Source: Argopecten irradians
Taxonomy: Eukaryota; Mollusca; Bivalvia; Pectinida; Pectinidae
DNA: 64,000 bases
Direction of reading: 5' to 3'
Assembly: GCF_041381155.1 (NCBI RefSeq)
Contig: NC_091142.1
Span: forward strand, 23,088,362-23,152,361
The notes beneath the pieces were generated by a model. The model did no database searches, had not been told where the DNA came from, and worked only from the letters and a program-made list of their open reading frames with translations. Shown here piece after piece: positions 47,701-62,700 of the stretch. The translations under genes and the position numbers were made by a program. Numbering within the stretch: the first letter of the stretch is position 1; each line of letters starts with the position of its first letter.

Positions 47701-50700
47701 TACAACGATATGATTTTAATACATGACAACAATTCTCACTTCACTGACCGTTATGAAGGTCCTAGATCACAGAAGCCTAGTTTATATACAAACAAACCTG
47801 GGTGAACGCTTGATCCAAACATGAAGTTTCATTGGTAGATATGTAGGAGATAAAAGCTTGGGGAAAATGTCTTTTGATTAGGCTTAAGTCAAAAGGAAGG
47901 TCACCGATTGGTTTGACAGTTTGAACACTTACATTTGAAAAAAGACATTTGAAAAAGCAAATGAAAGGAGGCCATAACATCAATCAAGAAAAGGAGCTAT
48001 TGTCAGAGTGGCAGAAGGAAGACACTGTCAAAATATATATAACTTGAGGAACGTATTTTATATAGTATGTTGAATGGGGATGTTTTTATACATGCTTTTT
48101 TATCTTAAATATCCTTCATAATATCCCATTTCGTAAGACATTTTCCCAGTGATATGTATATGATGCCAGAAAACAAAATAATATGACGTAAAACCAAGAA
48201 TAATTGGGGAGGAATTAGTGGGATACCGACATCATGACTAGAACATGTCGTCAAACTTCCTACACATCTACAGGGGAATACAATGTCCTGGACAATGACA
48301 CCTTGATGTCACCACTTCTACCTACGTCGTACTTACCGGAGAGCCTTTCACCCCTCAGGTTCCACATTAAACTTTCCATTCCATTTAAACTGACCAGTCC
48401 ATTGTGGTCTGTAGGGGTGAAAGGAGGAGAGGAGGTCAACAATAGTCAATAAATATTACAAGGTTAGTGTCCATGTAAACAGATGTTACAACAGTTAGCC
48501 AATGTCACCTCCAAGTCCTCCTCATTGTAATCTTTACAAGTCATGTAAACATGACTAGGTATTTTCATTTTCAGAAATCCTGAACGTATTTAGCGTATGT
48601 TCTAATGCAATGTCTTGACATTGAGACGTTTTCTTTTTGATATCTCTAAATCATCATATTTCATTTTCCTTCAAAAGATAAAACGTCAAGTTCAATTACT
48701 TTCATGTTTGGTTTTGTTATTTTACTTTGTTTTGTTTTTCACTATTTTTTCTGACTTTGAAACTGTTGTTGTATGTAAAAGATGGTAGTTTTACGTTGAC
48801 CTCACTAATTTCTCTTATAATTTTGCATATATTTATTTCAAAGTTCGTTAATATAGAAATAAATTTCACGTTTTTTTCTCTCTTAAAGGTAAGGCTCCAA
48901 ATGTGTCGATCTGTTAATTTTGAAATATCTTTTTTCTTTTTTGCAATTTCAACGACAGGCACAAATTTAAAAAGATGACTTGGTTCTTTTGCTCCAGCAC
49001 CATTCTCTTCATCAACATGTTGTAGTTCCAATGCGGGCATTTGCCAGGCCACCTCATCAATCACTCCACAAAGAGGCTCCATCTCCATTGGCAAAAAAAT
49101 GCCATATGCCAATAGACGTCCTGGTAAGGTGATAATTTCTCTGCCTCCCCGGAGAAGGTAAAGTTATCTACTTTTTGTGTATGATAGACATATCAAACAG
49201 GTCTTCCTACATTTATTAAAAAATCCAATTTGACAACTAACAAAATTGAACTACGAATGTCGTATTTCTTTCTATTGCTATTTCAAATTAATGTCTTTTT
49301 GATGTCCTTCCGGCTATGTTAAAATTACCCTAGTCAGTTCAAATTTACAAATCTTTCTTTGTCATAAATTACATGCACATGTCTTCATTTCTTTTTATTG
49401 TTAAAATTTTATTTTTGCTGCCAAAGAATGAACTGTTTCCCAGTTGCATATTTACTATATTTCTCTTTTAAAAACCTGACTATCATAAACATGTAATTTT
49501 AGTCATGTGTTTTACAAACTGTTCCTGTGTGATTTTGTCTAGTGTTAAGCACATTTCGCCTTTTCTGTCGATGTATATCATGTAATGTGTTGTTGAACTG
49601 GATTTTGACTTTACATCCCAGTTGAATTGTCCTGGTAAGGGAACGGTAGAGTACATATGTACCATTTATATGCCTATAACTGTCGTGGTCAGACAGTGCT
49701 GTGCCAATATATCCTGTGTCAATACTGCCCATGCTGATCACTCAGCGTTCCCTCTAGCCGTTCATTTCTCTTCCTTCTGAACTAGAATGTAGCCACGATT
49801 GCTTTTCAATGTTTACACAATTGGTCTGCCAATTCAATAAGGTTTTTTTTCTCTGGTGCTCGCTGAAGTTCCCCATAGTTCATTTATTCCCTGATGTTCA
49901 TCAAACGAGTTTCCAAACAATACACGAATTTCCATTCAAGAAATGAAGTTCTATATGTTATTTTACTTCAGTAAATCACCATTAAGATGTTATTTTTGTT
50001 TGTTACTTTAGTTTTTTCTTTTTTTTTTCATAAAGATATTGCATTCCAATGATTCTGGAATTCTATACTATACAGCTAGCAGCAAGTTTTATTAAACGAC
50101 AAAAAGTTTATTTCCAGATTAAATCCTACTGCATTTTTTGGTTGTGAAGGTCATTGGAAGCCCTTACAAAGGTTTGTATTTAGAATCAGCATTTTATTTG
50201 ACCAACGTTTGCGTAGTTGATATTTCATTTATTCTCTGTGTATTATTATCATGAGGTGTATATGACAAACTTGGTCTCGAACAGGAAGGTAGCATTATAG
50301 ATGTAAGTAGCTAAGACAGTGGCGACGCGATTTGTTCAATATGTCTCGTTTTGAACACAAGACTTGTCAGCAAGAAATAATTAGTTATAGAAATTAATGT
50401 TATATTCAGTAAGAATTTGATTTTGAGAAAGATACTCGCATAAAATTCACACAAATTGGACTTCTAAGAAGTAAAATTGTAATTTGTAAAGAGTTGAAAA
50501 ATTAATTTGTTAATTCCTTTTTTATATTTATCAATTAGTACCCACAACTGGTCCACAAATTAGAAGTGCCTTTATCAACATACACATAGTCTTGCGCATA
50601 TATATCTATACATTTCTACTAAGGGAAGATAAATCTCGCTCTACAACATAAATTAGTCTACTACTAAAATGAATATAGACATGAAGCCATTCTAAGCCGA

Positions 50701-53700
50701 GTAGCAGCATTCACATAACAAGTAAAGGTATAACTATTTACACATTGGACTATTGTGTGGGTATATAAAGTGATCTAGAATGTAAAGGACGAAAAAAATA
50801 GAAAATAAAATCCACCTACAAATTAGAAATCATGTATGTGAAAGGGAAAATACGTAAAATTTAATTAGAACACTACTTTTATGTGATTGAAAAAATTGAA
50901 GCAATCAGAAATATGAGAAGTTAAATATCTTAAAGAATTGAATGGAGAAATTTGCGTTGACTGTATTAGTGCTATTATGAGCGTCCACCAATCACCAGTT
51001 ATATAACAAGGGAAGTAGGCAATCATAGAAAACTCCTGCTAGAGGATCATATGCTGAAGCAAACGAGGAAGATGCCCAGTAAGTCAAAATCAAGGGAGAT
51101 AATAAAGTAGTTTTCACAAAAAAATCTTTCACATTTAAAATTAGGAAATTTAAACTAGGCGTAATGACAATGGGAAACTATATATAAACAAAAGGGAACT
51201 AATGACAAGTTATAAACATAGGGACCAGCTGTACTGTATGTTTATATGGGAGATGGAGAATAAAGGGAGACAAACCAGTACCTGTAGCACGCTGGGCAGT
51301 AAGTATATGATCGCCAACACGATGTAGAGGCGAGGTGCTGACCGGCAGCGGTGAATGTTCGCTCCTTTGTAAGCCTGCGGTCAATTGATTGGCCGTCGCA
51401 GCACCAAGGTCGGCATAGATGGGGGACATGTGTCTCTCCCCCGGGGCAGAGGGGGTGGTAGGGAGGTACCCAGCATAACCAGGGAGCCCTAAATAAGAGA
51501 GGAGAAATACGTCTCTAAGCCAGTGATACTTTAGCTGTAAACACACTGCCTATGTTATCGGGATAATATACGCAGCGGCAATAAACATCCTATAATCTAA
51601 TGAAATATATAACAATGCTGAGTACACGAGTATAACACTACGTTTAACCAGCATGGCTATTGGTTCCAGCAATTTTAGGATGAATATAGGCTTTCCTAGC
51701 CTACAACTCAGCAATTTCCACAGACAGGGCCAAATAGTGTTTCAAAGAGGTCTAAATGCTTGATCAATCCATTTTTTTCTTTTTGTTTTCTTATCTTTTT
51801 TGTCCGGATTTTTGAAGGATTTGTTGAGCTATAGACTTGCTATATAGAGCGACTGGCATTATATAGCTGCCTGGAGTGCCTATGCTATAATGTGTCACAA
51901 GAACACATGATTCCAGTATAAATAAGAGATTTCTGGCTTCCCTGGTTTTGCACTGTCTAAGTTGGAGTCACACTGCACACAAACATAACGACGGCTACAA
52001 TTGTCTAGACACTACAAGTATATACATGATCAATGCATTAAATACATCACTGACAGGGTAAAATTACAAAGCTTTTCAAAAAGAGTTTGTCCAGAATATT
52101 TCATGTTTTGTTTTGTTTTCTCTTCTTTTTTATTAAAAAAATATAGCTAGGGAAATGATTTTCACTAAGGATGGGGTTATGTTTATCTCATGCATGTTGT
52201 CACTACAAGCAATACTATGAAACTAAGTTCTAGAAAAAGCAGTAATTTCAGAGTAAACAACAGTGTGCTGTGTCGACTAACACTTTAGACATGCAAAATC
52301 GTAGTAGCCATAAATATCAACAATGGGTTATAACCATACATAAGTGACATCTCTGTCTCCCACGACAACACACAAGAACATCTAACATTGAAATTCCACA
52401 ATAAAGCAATAGCTCTGTTTGCAAAAGAAACAATACAAATATTACCTTTTTCCAAATACAAGAACTAGCAACTTGTAATGTAATTTGTTCAAATAGGAAA
52501 TAATAGAAATGCTATTTAGCAAACCGTTCAAAATCTTAAAACGTTATTAGCAGTCTGTTACACTGCAGAAATTATATTTTACATTTAAACCAATTTGTAT
52601 TGTCATAGATTTCCAATGTCTTTTCAACAAATAGCCAATGAGTTATGTAATGTGGTGTTGGAGTGATTGAGATAGAGATGTCATTTTAGCGTAAGTAGGT
52701 AACAATCAATTCTACTATTAAACTCTAGTACATCCATGGGTTCAAACTCAACATAGTCATAAACATTTCAATAAAATCGTATAGCAATTCATATAATTCA
52801 ACATAAAAGCCTGAGTTTGAAATTTGGATGTCAAAAATTAATAGGATATTTTGTCCATATAGTCGAATTCTAAACACAAATACGAAGTCTGTTGTCAATT
52901 CTAATTCATATTAATACTAATAAGACCTTCAATATAACAGAATAGTTTTGCATCTCTTTCTAAAATACAACTTAACTTCTCCAATTCAAAGCCACTTATG
53001 GAAGTACCCTTTTGACAAGTACATATATTGTCCATTGATATATGAATTGAACTTTACTTTGGCATGTTTTTTTTTCCAATTAAAGGTCTTATTAATGTTA
53101 AGTAGCCAAGTAATATTGGCTATTAATAGTCAGTTAAGTCAATTACGAACAATTTCAATATAACAATAGTCAAAAGTCAATCAATATAACAGTAATTTCT
53201 GTAACGAAGATACAATTTTTGAACATCAAATTGCAGCACAATATCAAATCATATTCAAGAAAATAGACAAAAAACACTCAAATGAAAAAATATTGGGTTA
53301 CCATAGCAACCATGTAGGTTAATCAAAGCAAGCTTGAAAATATTTAGGCATAGCATTAACAGCGGACCACACAAGAAACAATTTCAATATATACTTCATA
53401 TATCATTGGTTTTTCAAAACGACAATAATTACAAAAATCTGAAGAAAAAGTAACAAATAAATAATAATCAATACACGGATAGTTTGGTCTGACCACAGGA
53501 GATGATAACATACAACAATATTCAAAATGTCTACAATCCACAAACTACACATCTGCCACACAATGAGTGGTGGGAAGACAACTACAGGCAGTTAGTTGTT
53601 ATAAACTGGATAAAACACCACATAACTGCACCCCATATACAAACACCACGGTGCAAGGACTGAAAAAAGCTGGAAGCAACAACTGTATAGGAGGCCATTG

Positions 53701-56700
53701 TCACAAAGTCAAGTGATTCTATCATAAGACATCAAGACATAAACCCTCAATTTATTTTCTCAGTAGATCAATTTTCTGATGAGCATTAACAAAACTTGAT
53801 TATCAAGACAGGCTCAGGTTTTATGTATGAATCGTCGTTTCAGACTAAAAATGAGTAAACACAAGATCATTGAACTGTGGTCTTTGACTAAATCTGGGAA
53901 AACCATTGAGGATGTATGTCAAGTCTTGTACAGATACACCTGAAGTTGTGCCAATGCATGAAGGAAGTGGCAATATGTTTTACAAGTGTGGACTGAACAC
54001 GAGCAGTGGGGCTTACCGGGAGTAGAGGGGACACTTAAAATGCTCCGTCCCGCACGCGGTGCCCCGGAGCCACGAGCTGCTGCGGCCGCAACCACACTGC
54101 GAGCCGCAGCGGCCGAGACCATTGAGGACGGACTATACGCTGTACCAAGTCCTGCATGTGACAAACAATGAACAGAGTGAGAATTGGCGCTTTTCCTGAG
54201 GCCAAATCAGGCTTAACACTCTAAATGGACGCTGGATATCTTAATTTTGAAATTTCTTTGATAAAAGTTATGATTTTTATACTAACTTCTACTAGACAAG
54301 ATTTTGTTTTTCATATTTCTCATTTCTATTTTCTTAAAATTGAGATTGAGAAAGTTAACATTGCTTCAAAAACCACTTTTCAGTGCCCTAAAGAAAGTTT
54401 TTCTGGTGTTTGTTTATCTACTTCAGAGAGGTGCAAGTTTGACTTGTAGTAGGAAACCATAGTAAACAATGGAGAAGAGAAAGAAAGAAAAGAAATCTTG
54501 TTAACAAAATTTTATTCCCATAAAAAGACCATTCCAACCATATAGTCACATTATTAATGAGAACAGATTTTTTACATTCATGAACAGTAATTAGTGGTAT
54601 AACTGAAAAGGTCATTCCTTTGCTCAGCTGTACCCAATGAAAAAACAGCCAATTTACAACATATCAGGATCACGCTGGCTTCTAAACTGACCAAGGTGAC
54701 TGAGTATAACGTTGTTTAGAAACAGATACGGAATTATAATGCATATTGTATGTTTTTTCAAAACCAAAATCTACTGTAATTATCAGACTTTTTCTGGTTT
54801 TTTTTAATATAACTTTAACTTTTGTTTTTACTATGTCTGCTATACATGGTACCTAAAGAAATGGTTAGCTTTTGAGAGCCCTTAATCACAGCCTCCATTG
54901 CCCAACACCTTGGTCCTTATCACCATGGTGAACCTGACAATGCAATGACATGACCCAGTGACAAAAACATCAACGTTTATAGTATACAATCATATACATA
55001 TGAGTAGATAGATAAAGCAGTTTCGCTAAAAAAATCACAACTATTTTGAAAAATTCTACAAACAAAGCAGTTTACATTATCATTTTATCTTTTACATAAG
55101 AGGGTATTGAGGAAGCTCCTACGGTGATACAAGTATCGATACAAAAAGCTTAACTGTCCCAAGACAAGTAAACCTTTTAGCCTACAACCAAACTAAACAG
55201 CACATCACAGCACTGGTTTAGGTACATGTTTCCACGACGGACAAACCACAGAACATCAACATATTGATGATACACATCCGCTCTACTAAGGGGAGACAAC
55301 CACCAACTTTAAGGATTTATAAATCTTTAACAGCCTTTATAACTTTCCTTATAAATTCAAAGACTACATAATTTTGGGGACAGATATTTACTTTTATCTT
55401 TACAACACTATTGGTTTTATTAGCAGCATATTCAAACAGATAGCTTTACTAAATTGGTTTCATCAAATGATTTAAATTTTCAATGAAGAATTTTCTCGCA
55501 ACTTGATGTAGTGGTTCAGTATCTTCAATACTGTTTTTGGTCTGTGGTAAAAACACTACAAATATTATCCTAAACACATCTGCTAAAAATGGCAGATTTT
55601 GGTTGTTTCATGTCATACAGCATTAACACAGAACGGCAGTCATCAACTTTACTAGCGGAATGAAATTAAACCTCAATTCAAAAGGGATTTTTCCATTAAT
55701 GTATCGTGGCAAATAGAGATAAATATATAGGCTTCAAAACTAGCACAATACTCCATAAAAATAAATGAATAAAGAGCATATTGTTTATTTCAAAACAAGA
55801 AAATATTTCTTCTTTATCATGGAAAAATGCAACACTATAAATTCATCATATGAAATATCTTTGTGAAACAACATGATTTATTTTCAGTATGTGTCGCAAA
55901 TGGATAAAATATTAGTATGATTTATTTTTAGTTGTAAAAAATAAAATAAAATAAATTAAAATTCATTGTATGTTCTCCAACAATAATATCCAATAATAAC
56001 ATAAGCAACAATTTTTGTCCACTTATTCGATCCCTTTCTTACAACGAAACCGTTTGACAATTCCATGGCCATTAACTCATAAAATATGCATGCATAGATT
56101 AATTCATAAAGAAAGACAACAATGTTTTATCATATGTACAAATATTGCCCTGTTTTTTTTTACAATAAATTAACCGTGCTGCTTGGTGACCAAACGGCCA
56201 TTCTAGCAATAAAATAAGCACATCATTTCCCGCAGAAAGCTTCCCCGGTAAAATTCTTATTGCTAATGTGAATATAACACCATATATGGGTTAAGAAAGG
56301 TAAAACTGATCACAGTTAACACAAAGTAAAATCATTCATTTCTTAAACACAAACAAATCTATATTAATTATTAATTAATATTTCTTGTAAAACTATTCTG
56401 CCTATTATTCTATTTACCTCATTTTCTTTTTTATTTAAAAAAACTTACTTTACTATATTTGTATTTCAATGATATTTTTTTTTGCTACATTTTACATATA
56501 TATTCCTATGGTATTCATTCATTATTTCAACTCACATTTCATGCATTAATTTCAGAACAATTTGTCAGGTTTTGTATGATTTATACCATCTTTTTTTTCT
56601 TTCTCAAACATTTTTGACAAATCCTAACCTATGTAGAATTCAAAGTCTATCTCTCATTATCTTTAAATTATATTATATAATATTACATTATTATTTTTTT

Positions 56701-59700
56701 AATGCCACTTTAACATCAATTAGATCTAAACTAAAGTTTGGCCAATACAGGTACATGAGAAAGATACAGAAAATTTTCTAACATTCTAGTTATTGGAAAT
56801 ACATGTAGATAACAAGTCAGGTATTTTGCATAATCACATCCATATGGTGTAACATTTTTGTTAACCTGGCCTTAGTTGCCAAGGATACTGGGTGAATGAG
56901 GTAGAATGGTTAACCTAGTTATTTTATCCTTAAAAAGTCTCTTTTAATGGTTCCTAAATCATTATCACCCACTTATAATCGTACATGGAAGATTTATTTC
57001 AACAAATCTCTAAGGAAAATGTAAAACAATACATTTATTTATTTATTTGAATAAAAGGATTGAATTTATACCATCAAATTTCAATAAATTATAATTGAAA
57101 ATTATGCCATGCTAAAGAATATTCATTCATTTTATTTGGAAAGATCTTCTATTTCAGAATACAGAATAAAGGTAAAATTAGGGAAATTGCTTAAAATATG
57201 AAGGGATGTGAAATGGCACATTTATCAACCAAAGCTCAGACCAAAATCAGAGGATTTTAAGACATTTATTTTGTTTTACATTTTTATCATGTAAATGTGT
57301 CAAAAACACAAACCAAAATGGTCACATATTCCTGTGTTAATCCTTCTAATGTATGTCTGTTATTTAAGATCTTGAATGCTTAGCTAGCAAGGGAGGTAAC
57401 TTCACACAAGGGAGATAACTGTTAGTTTATTTTGAGTTGCAGGATACAATTTGCACCAGCAGAACAAAAGGCATATTGTGTTTGTGTCGCTGAAAGCTTC
57501 TAAAATATAACAATCCTGAGGTTGGTACATTTGTAGTTTCATAAAAATATGGTTGACATCTGTTTGCACAGCATTAATATCCTCTTAAAATTTCTGAGTA
57601 TATAACACAGTGTAAAAAAGTAACAGGGGTTTTGAGGGGCTCTATCTAGTAATATATTATATCTACTATACAACTAAATAAATATAATTTATTTACTTGA
57701 TAAATATAAAGATAACTCAGTTGAAAAGGAACTTGGAAAAAAAATTCAATTGACAATGATACAATTTAATAAACAGTGGTTTGTCATTAAATAGTTTTAA
57801 TACAATTTGTCTACGAATACTTAGCTACTAAAAATGTTTTGGTTAGGTTAACATATATTTTGTCTATATTTTTCATACACTACGAATACATAATCAAACA
57901 ATACTCTTCTCAAAAAATGGTTTGCAAAAATAAACAAAACAATGAATGATATATTATTTGTAGAAAACTCAAATACAGGAAATAGCACCTAAATAATAAA
58001 AGAAATCAATACGATTCATACACACTCTTAAATACTACATTTACAAACATGCCTCTTAAATAGATTATTGAATTTCAACAACAAAAACAGACAAAAATAA
58101 ACCTGTATGATGGTCGCATGGCAACCGCACGTTATCTTAAATAGTGAATAAATAATTTAGCAAAACAAAGGCAACAGTACTATTTTTGTTTGGTCGTTCC
58201 AGAGTGATTACCACATGCTGTAAATTTCTATGCATAAGTGAAGTAACTTCGCTATAATTAATATCATAATTAATGCTTTTCGTTTAGTTGATATTTGGCA
58301 CATCAGCGTTAATAGTGCAAAGGTGGGCAACTGTCCATTCTAGGACTAATATGACATAAAATAAGTACCCATAATACATCAGGTTTTTCCCGTATGATAT
58401 CAGTAAATTTTATGGCTGCTGAAAATGGCAAAGGCAGCATTGGTACAGGAGCGACACAAAAATAAATACGTTTGCCTCATCATCTTGTACAAACAAGATT
58501 TAAAGTTGACCGTTGGTCTTTGACTGTACATAGTACTCGGTACCAGTCCTACAATTTGTAGTCATTTGCTTTCGTAAAGCAACTCATCACATGAAACCAG
58601 ATCAGCATGTCTCAGAAACAACAACAAATGTTCAATTCATGTTTTTATACCATTGTCAAGCCAACAAGAAGCTGTTTTCCCCCTAGAATCAGGACTATTT
58701 TTTGTTTTAGATGAATTTAATTGCAAATTATCCTTCTTTGATTTGTTAAAAGAAGTGACAAGTTTGTTTCCAAACAGTTTGACCGAAACTTGTGTATCTA
58801 TGAAATCTTCACTTTTTTAATGATTCATTGGTGATGATTTCCATATTTTCATGTGTTCATTTTTGTTACACAGATTGAAGATTACGCTTAGTGTAACCAT
58901 TCAATATATATTGAAATCTGAGACATGTTGCTCCCTGTACATATACAAATAAATAACACATTGGTCCATTTAGAACCATATCTGACCTTATCAATAACTT
59001 AACAATTAAGATAGAAAGCTTACACAATTTTAGACATTTCACAAATCCATAAGATTTTGTCACTACAAATACGTCTGATATGTGTCCACACAAAAAATCT
59101 TGAGATTTCACATTCTTCTTAAGTCAACAAGTGTCCTGAATCCCACGGGACAATATCCTATCTGATTGGCTGAAAGTTTAAAGATCAATTGTTTTGATGT
59201 CTTCCTGATTAGCTGAAAACTTAAGGTCAAATGTCCAATCTCCTTCCTGAATGGCTGAAAACTTAAGGTCAGAGTTCAGACAGAAAGCAGACAGAGAGGT
59301 GGTTTTTAGAAGGGGTACCACTGCCCTAAGTCTAATATTTCCATACCTGGATAGTAGTACCCTGCAGGGGCAATGGCGGGAAATCCACGGCCAGCATAGG
59401 GGTAGGCAGCAGTATGTAGTCCATGGGGCAGGAAGCCTGTGAGGAAAGAAACATTTTAATTTTATAATACTTCATCACATGGAAACTATATGGAAAGTGA
59501 AAGTTAAATGAATAGGCTTCAAAACATGAATTTATAATGATTTATCTAATAAATGAAAATAAAATAAGCTTTTGATAAAAGAAATGAAAAATATTAGATG
59601 TATAAATATGATTTCTGTTTTACTAGCTCTGTGATTTACTATGAGAAAATCATTTCTGAGTAGTTAAGTTTCATTTTAGAAGAAAAATAATAATAGGGAA

Positions 59701-62700
59701 AACGATTAAAAATAGGAGGTATATTCACATGACACAGGAGAAGGGGAGGAGATGGTTAGAGATTTTAAGGAAAACCTAGCATTGCCCAAACTTTTACTGG
59801 CATCAATGCCAAAACTTTTAAGATGTTATAACTTCAAACAAAATACCAAAGAATCAAAATGAAAATTGGTATCAAACCAAATATTCTATTAATCAATGTT
59901 TTTGAAAAGGCTTTTTGAACTTGAAATACAAATATTCCGCTGCATAAATTTTGTTTATCCAAATGATATGAATATTGCATCAAAGTATTGCAGGGTTGAA
60001 TGTCGAAAGATCTGACTAATTAGGAAATTAAGATAAATGGCAACATGCAGGCTTCAGCCATGCAGTGGTTTGTCTACATAGAAAAAGATCACAACAATTT
60101 TACGTGAAAATTAGTAAAATCAGTAACATCAAAAGCATATCAGTTTGAGCACATCACACCAGTTTGTCTCTAGAACGACTGAATGCGATTACACATATAT
60201 GTGACCAAGTAGAATATGAAGCATTCTAAAACTGCTATTATGAAGTTGTCACTACGTCTACAAGCCAGCTCAGCAGGATGAATGGTAACCCCTGGAATTC
60301 TGTAATGAACTCTTCCTGGCTTTGAATAGGAAAAGTTCAATTTTGTTTCCAGGGATGAAATTGTTAATATCGAAATCCCTGCTAATGCAGTAAAATGGAG
60401 ATTCAAAATTCTACCGATGAACTGATACACTATAAAATAAGCAAGATAATGAAACGTTCAATATATAGGCTTTACATTTGTAGGAGTAGGATTTTAAAAA
60501 AATATTTGGAGAGTGAAATAGTGTTTTACTTTATGTATCAATAAATCAAAAATTAACCAAGCATCACAGCAAAACTCAAAATGCAATCAATTTGAACAGA
60601 ATTCAACTTTATGCTTATTGCAACATGAACAAAATTGGTCTGCTTTCTGGGTGTCATGTTTTTTTACAATGAAATAAACTCTAGAACTAGTAATCCTGTG
60701 ATATTACTGGTTAATGTGTCAACCAATAAAAATCAGACCTGTGTCCTGTGATTCGTTTGGTCAGTGTATTGACCAATCACTTGACCTGTGCTTTAGACAA
60801 TGTGAGTGACCATGAGAAAATACCAACCTTCCACACCGCTTGTCAAGGGAACACCTCCAAGATGGGGAGAGGTCACTGAAAGAGTCGAGAATTCCTTTTT
60901 TGCTATATTCCAATCAATGTTTGTTGATTAAATACAATTTTAACTTTAGTAAATAAGAATGAAAAATAAAATGAGTAGGTTTATTTTGAAAACTAGAAAA
61001 GTTTTGAATCGTCAATTTTTGATAAGATGAAATCTGCCAACATTAGAAATAACCTTAATGCATGTATTGTGAGTTATGTTAATAATTATATAGATGATGG
61101 GAAGCAATATTAGATTGGAGATTTTCAGAGGTAAAAAGGTCAAAACTGTTAAATATTCATTCAAATCTTAAATGGTTTTACAAATTCCCTAAACTGCACT
61201 ATTTGTTTAGCTTTGTATTAGTTAGAACAAGAACTCAAGAATACTTTTTACTGGATTTTTATATTCTTTTTTTATATTGATTATTATGTTTGATGTGGGT
61301 CATTTATACTAGCAGCCATTCCTGTTGATTTTTATATCTTAAAAATTGTTTTTAATATTTCACCCTGGACTTTCAGTGTTTGAATGAGTTGCAAACTAAA
61401 TGTATCATTTTCGAAAAATATGATATTGCTAACAGGAATACCATTGCTATCTAAGACAAAGCTAATTGTGCACTGAAATCTATCCCTACACACCATGCCT
61501 GCCTATGGCACGTTATAAATACTACTCATAATTGGATGCTGCACTGCAGCTCGGCTCAAGCTACCTTAACATCAGAAACCAATGTTATTGCCACTATTTC
61601 ATCTTCCAAATCAAATTTTGTCTGCTGTCCTATTCATATAAAAATATGGTCCTATATATGTTACCAATAATGGAGTAAGAGCAGCTGGTGCAATATCCAC
61701 CCAATATAATGCATATCAATCACATTACAGATAACTATGACTTTCGGGAAAGACAGAACAATATCTAGCAAGTTAACAAGAAATTACATCTATGTATTTT
61801 CAAACTCACCCCCAGTTAACAAGCTCATCTAACAACACCACTATTCTATACTTCATTAGTCTATCTGCTGGGATTTAGTCCATGGATTTAGTCCATTCTA
61901 AAAATGCTTTTGACAGCTCTAGTCTATTGTCTAGTAAGGTACTGATACAAGGTTTTATTTTTTGTGGCTTAAATTATAGGTTTGTGGGTGTCTGGTTCAT
62001 AGTAAAGATAATAAGAAGTCAATGTTTTTTGGGTGTTTTTAAACAAAACTTTTTTTTTTATTTTAACGCTTTTGCAAGCTCTTCTTATTTCAATTTCTTA
62101 TTGATGAACAACTAACATTGTGATGCTGTGGGCTGATAATGGAGCATTTGTATTATTATAGCTTAATCTACCAAGCTACAGACATGTGTTAGCAGACAAA
62201 TCATGTGATGGATCACACAAAGCCAGCATGCTGGGAGGCCTACCCAGAAATGGTATATTAACTTATCAATTCATCAAATCTTTAATTTTGTCATTTTGTT
62301 CCTAATTTGTTCAAATTTACATATAACACGTCCTACAGAAAATTGAAAAAAAAAAAAAAAATGTTCGGAAAAATGATGTAATGATAATTTTTAATGATTC
62401 TGCTTCAAATGATCTGTAAAAGAAACGAAGTCAAAAAAGTTAGATAATATTTGTTAGACAGTTTCATGCACCACAGCAAATCACTACGATGCCAAAATGC
62501 AAAATCTAACAACTAAATCAAGATGTATACAGACAAGTACTCCACAGTACAGAATTTTCTCTACTCTGATTGGTGGGCCAGGCATCGCCATGGATACCCG
62601 ACCCTAATCAAGGTCATGCAACCTACATATATATATGTCACAGAGATAGCCCATGTTAACAGCTGATGGCGTGGTGTTGCTTGGGTACAGCAGACATTTA

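Noticed and set aside
53986-54171. Plus-strand Ala/Arg-rich open frame
   Set aside because: Shadow of the Ala-rich Musashi exon 54151-54017, which has proper splice borders and homology on the minus strand.
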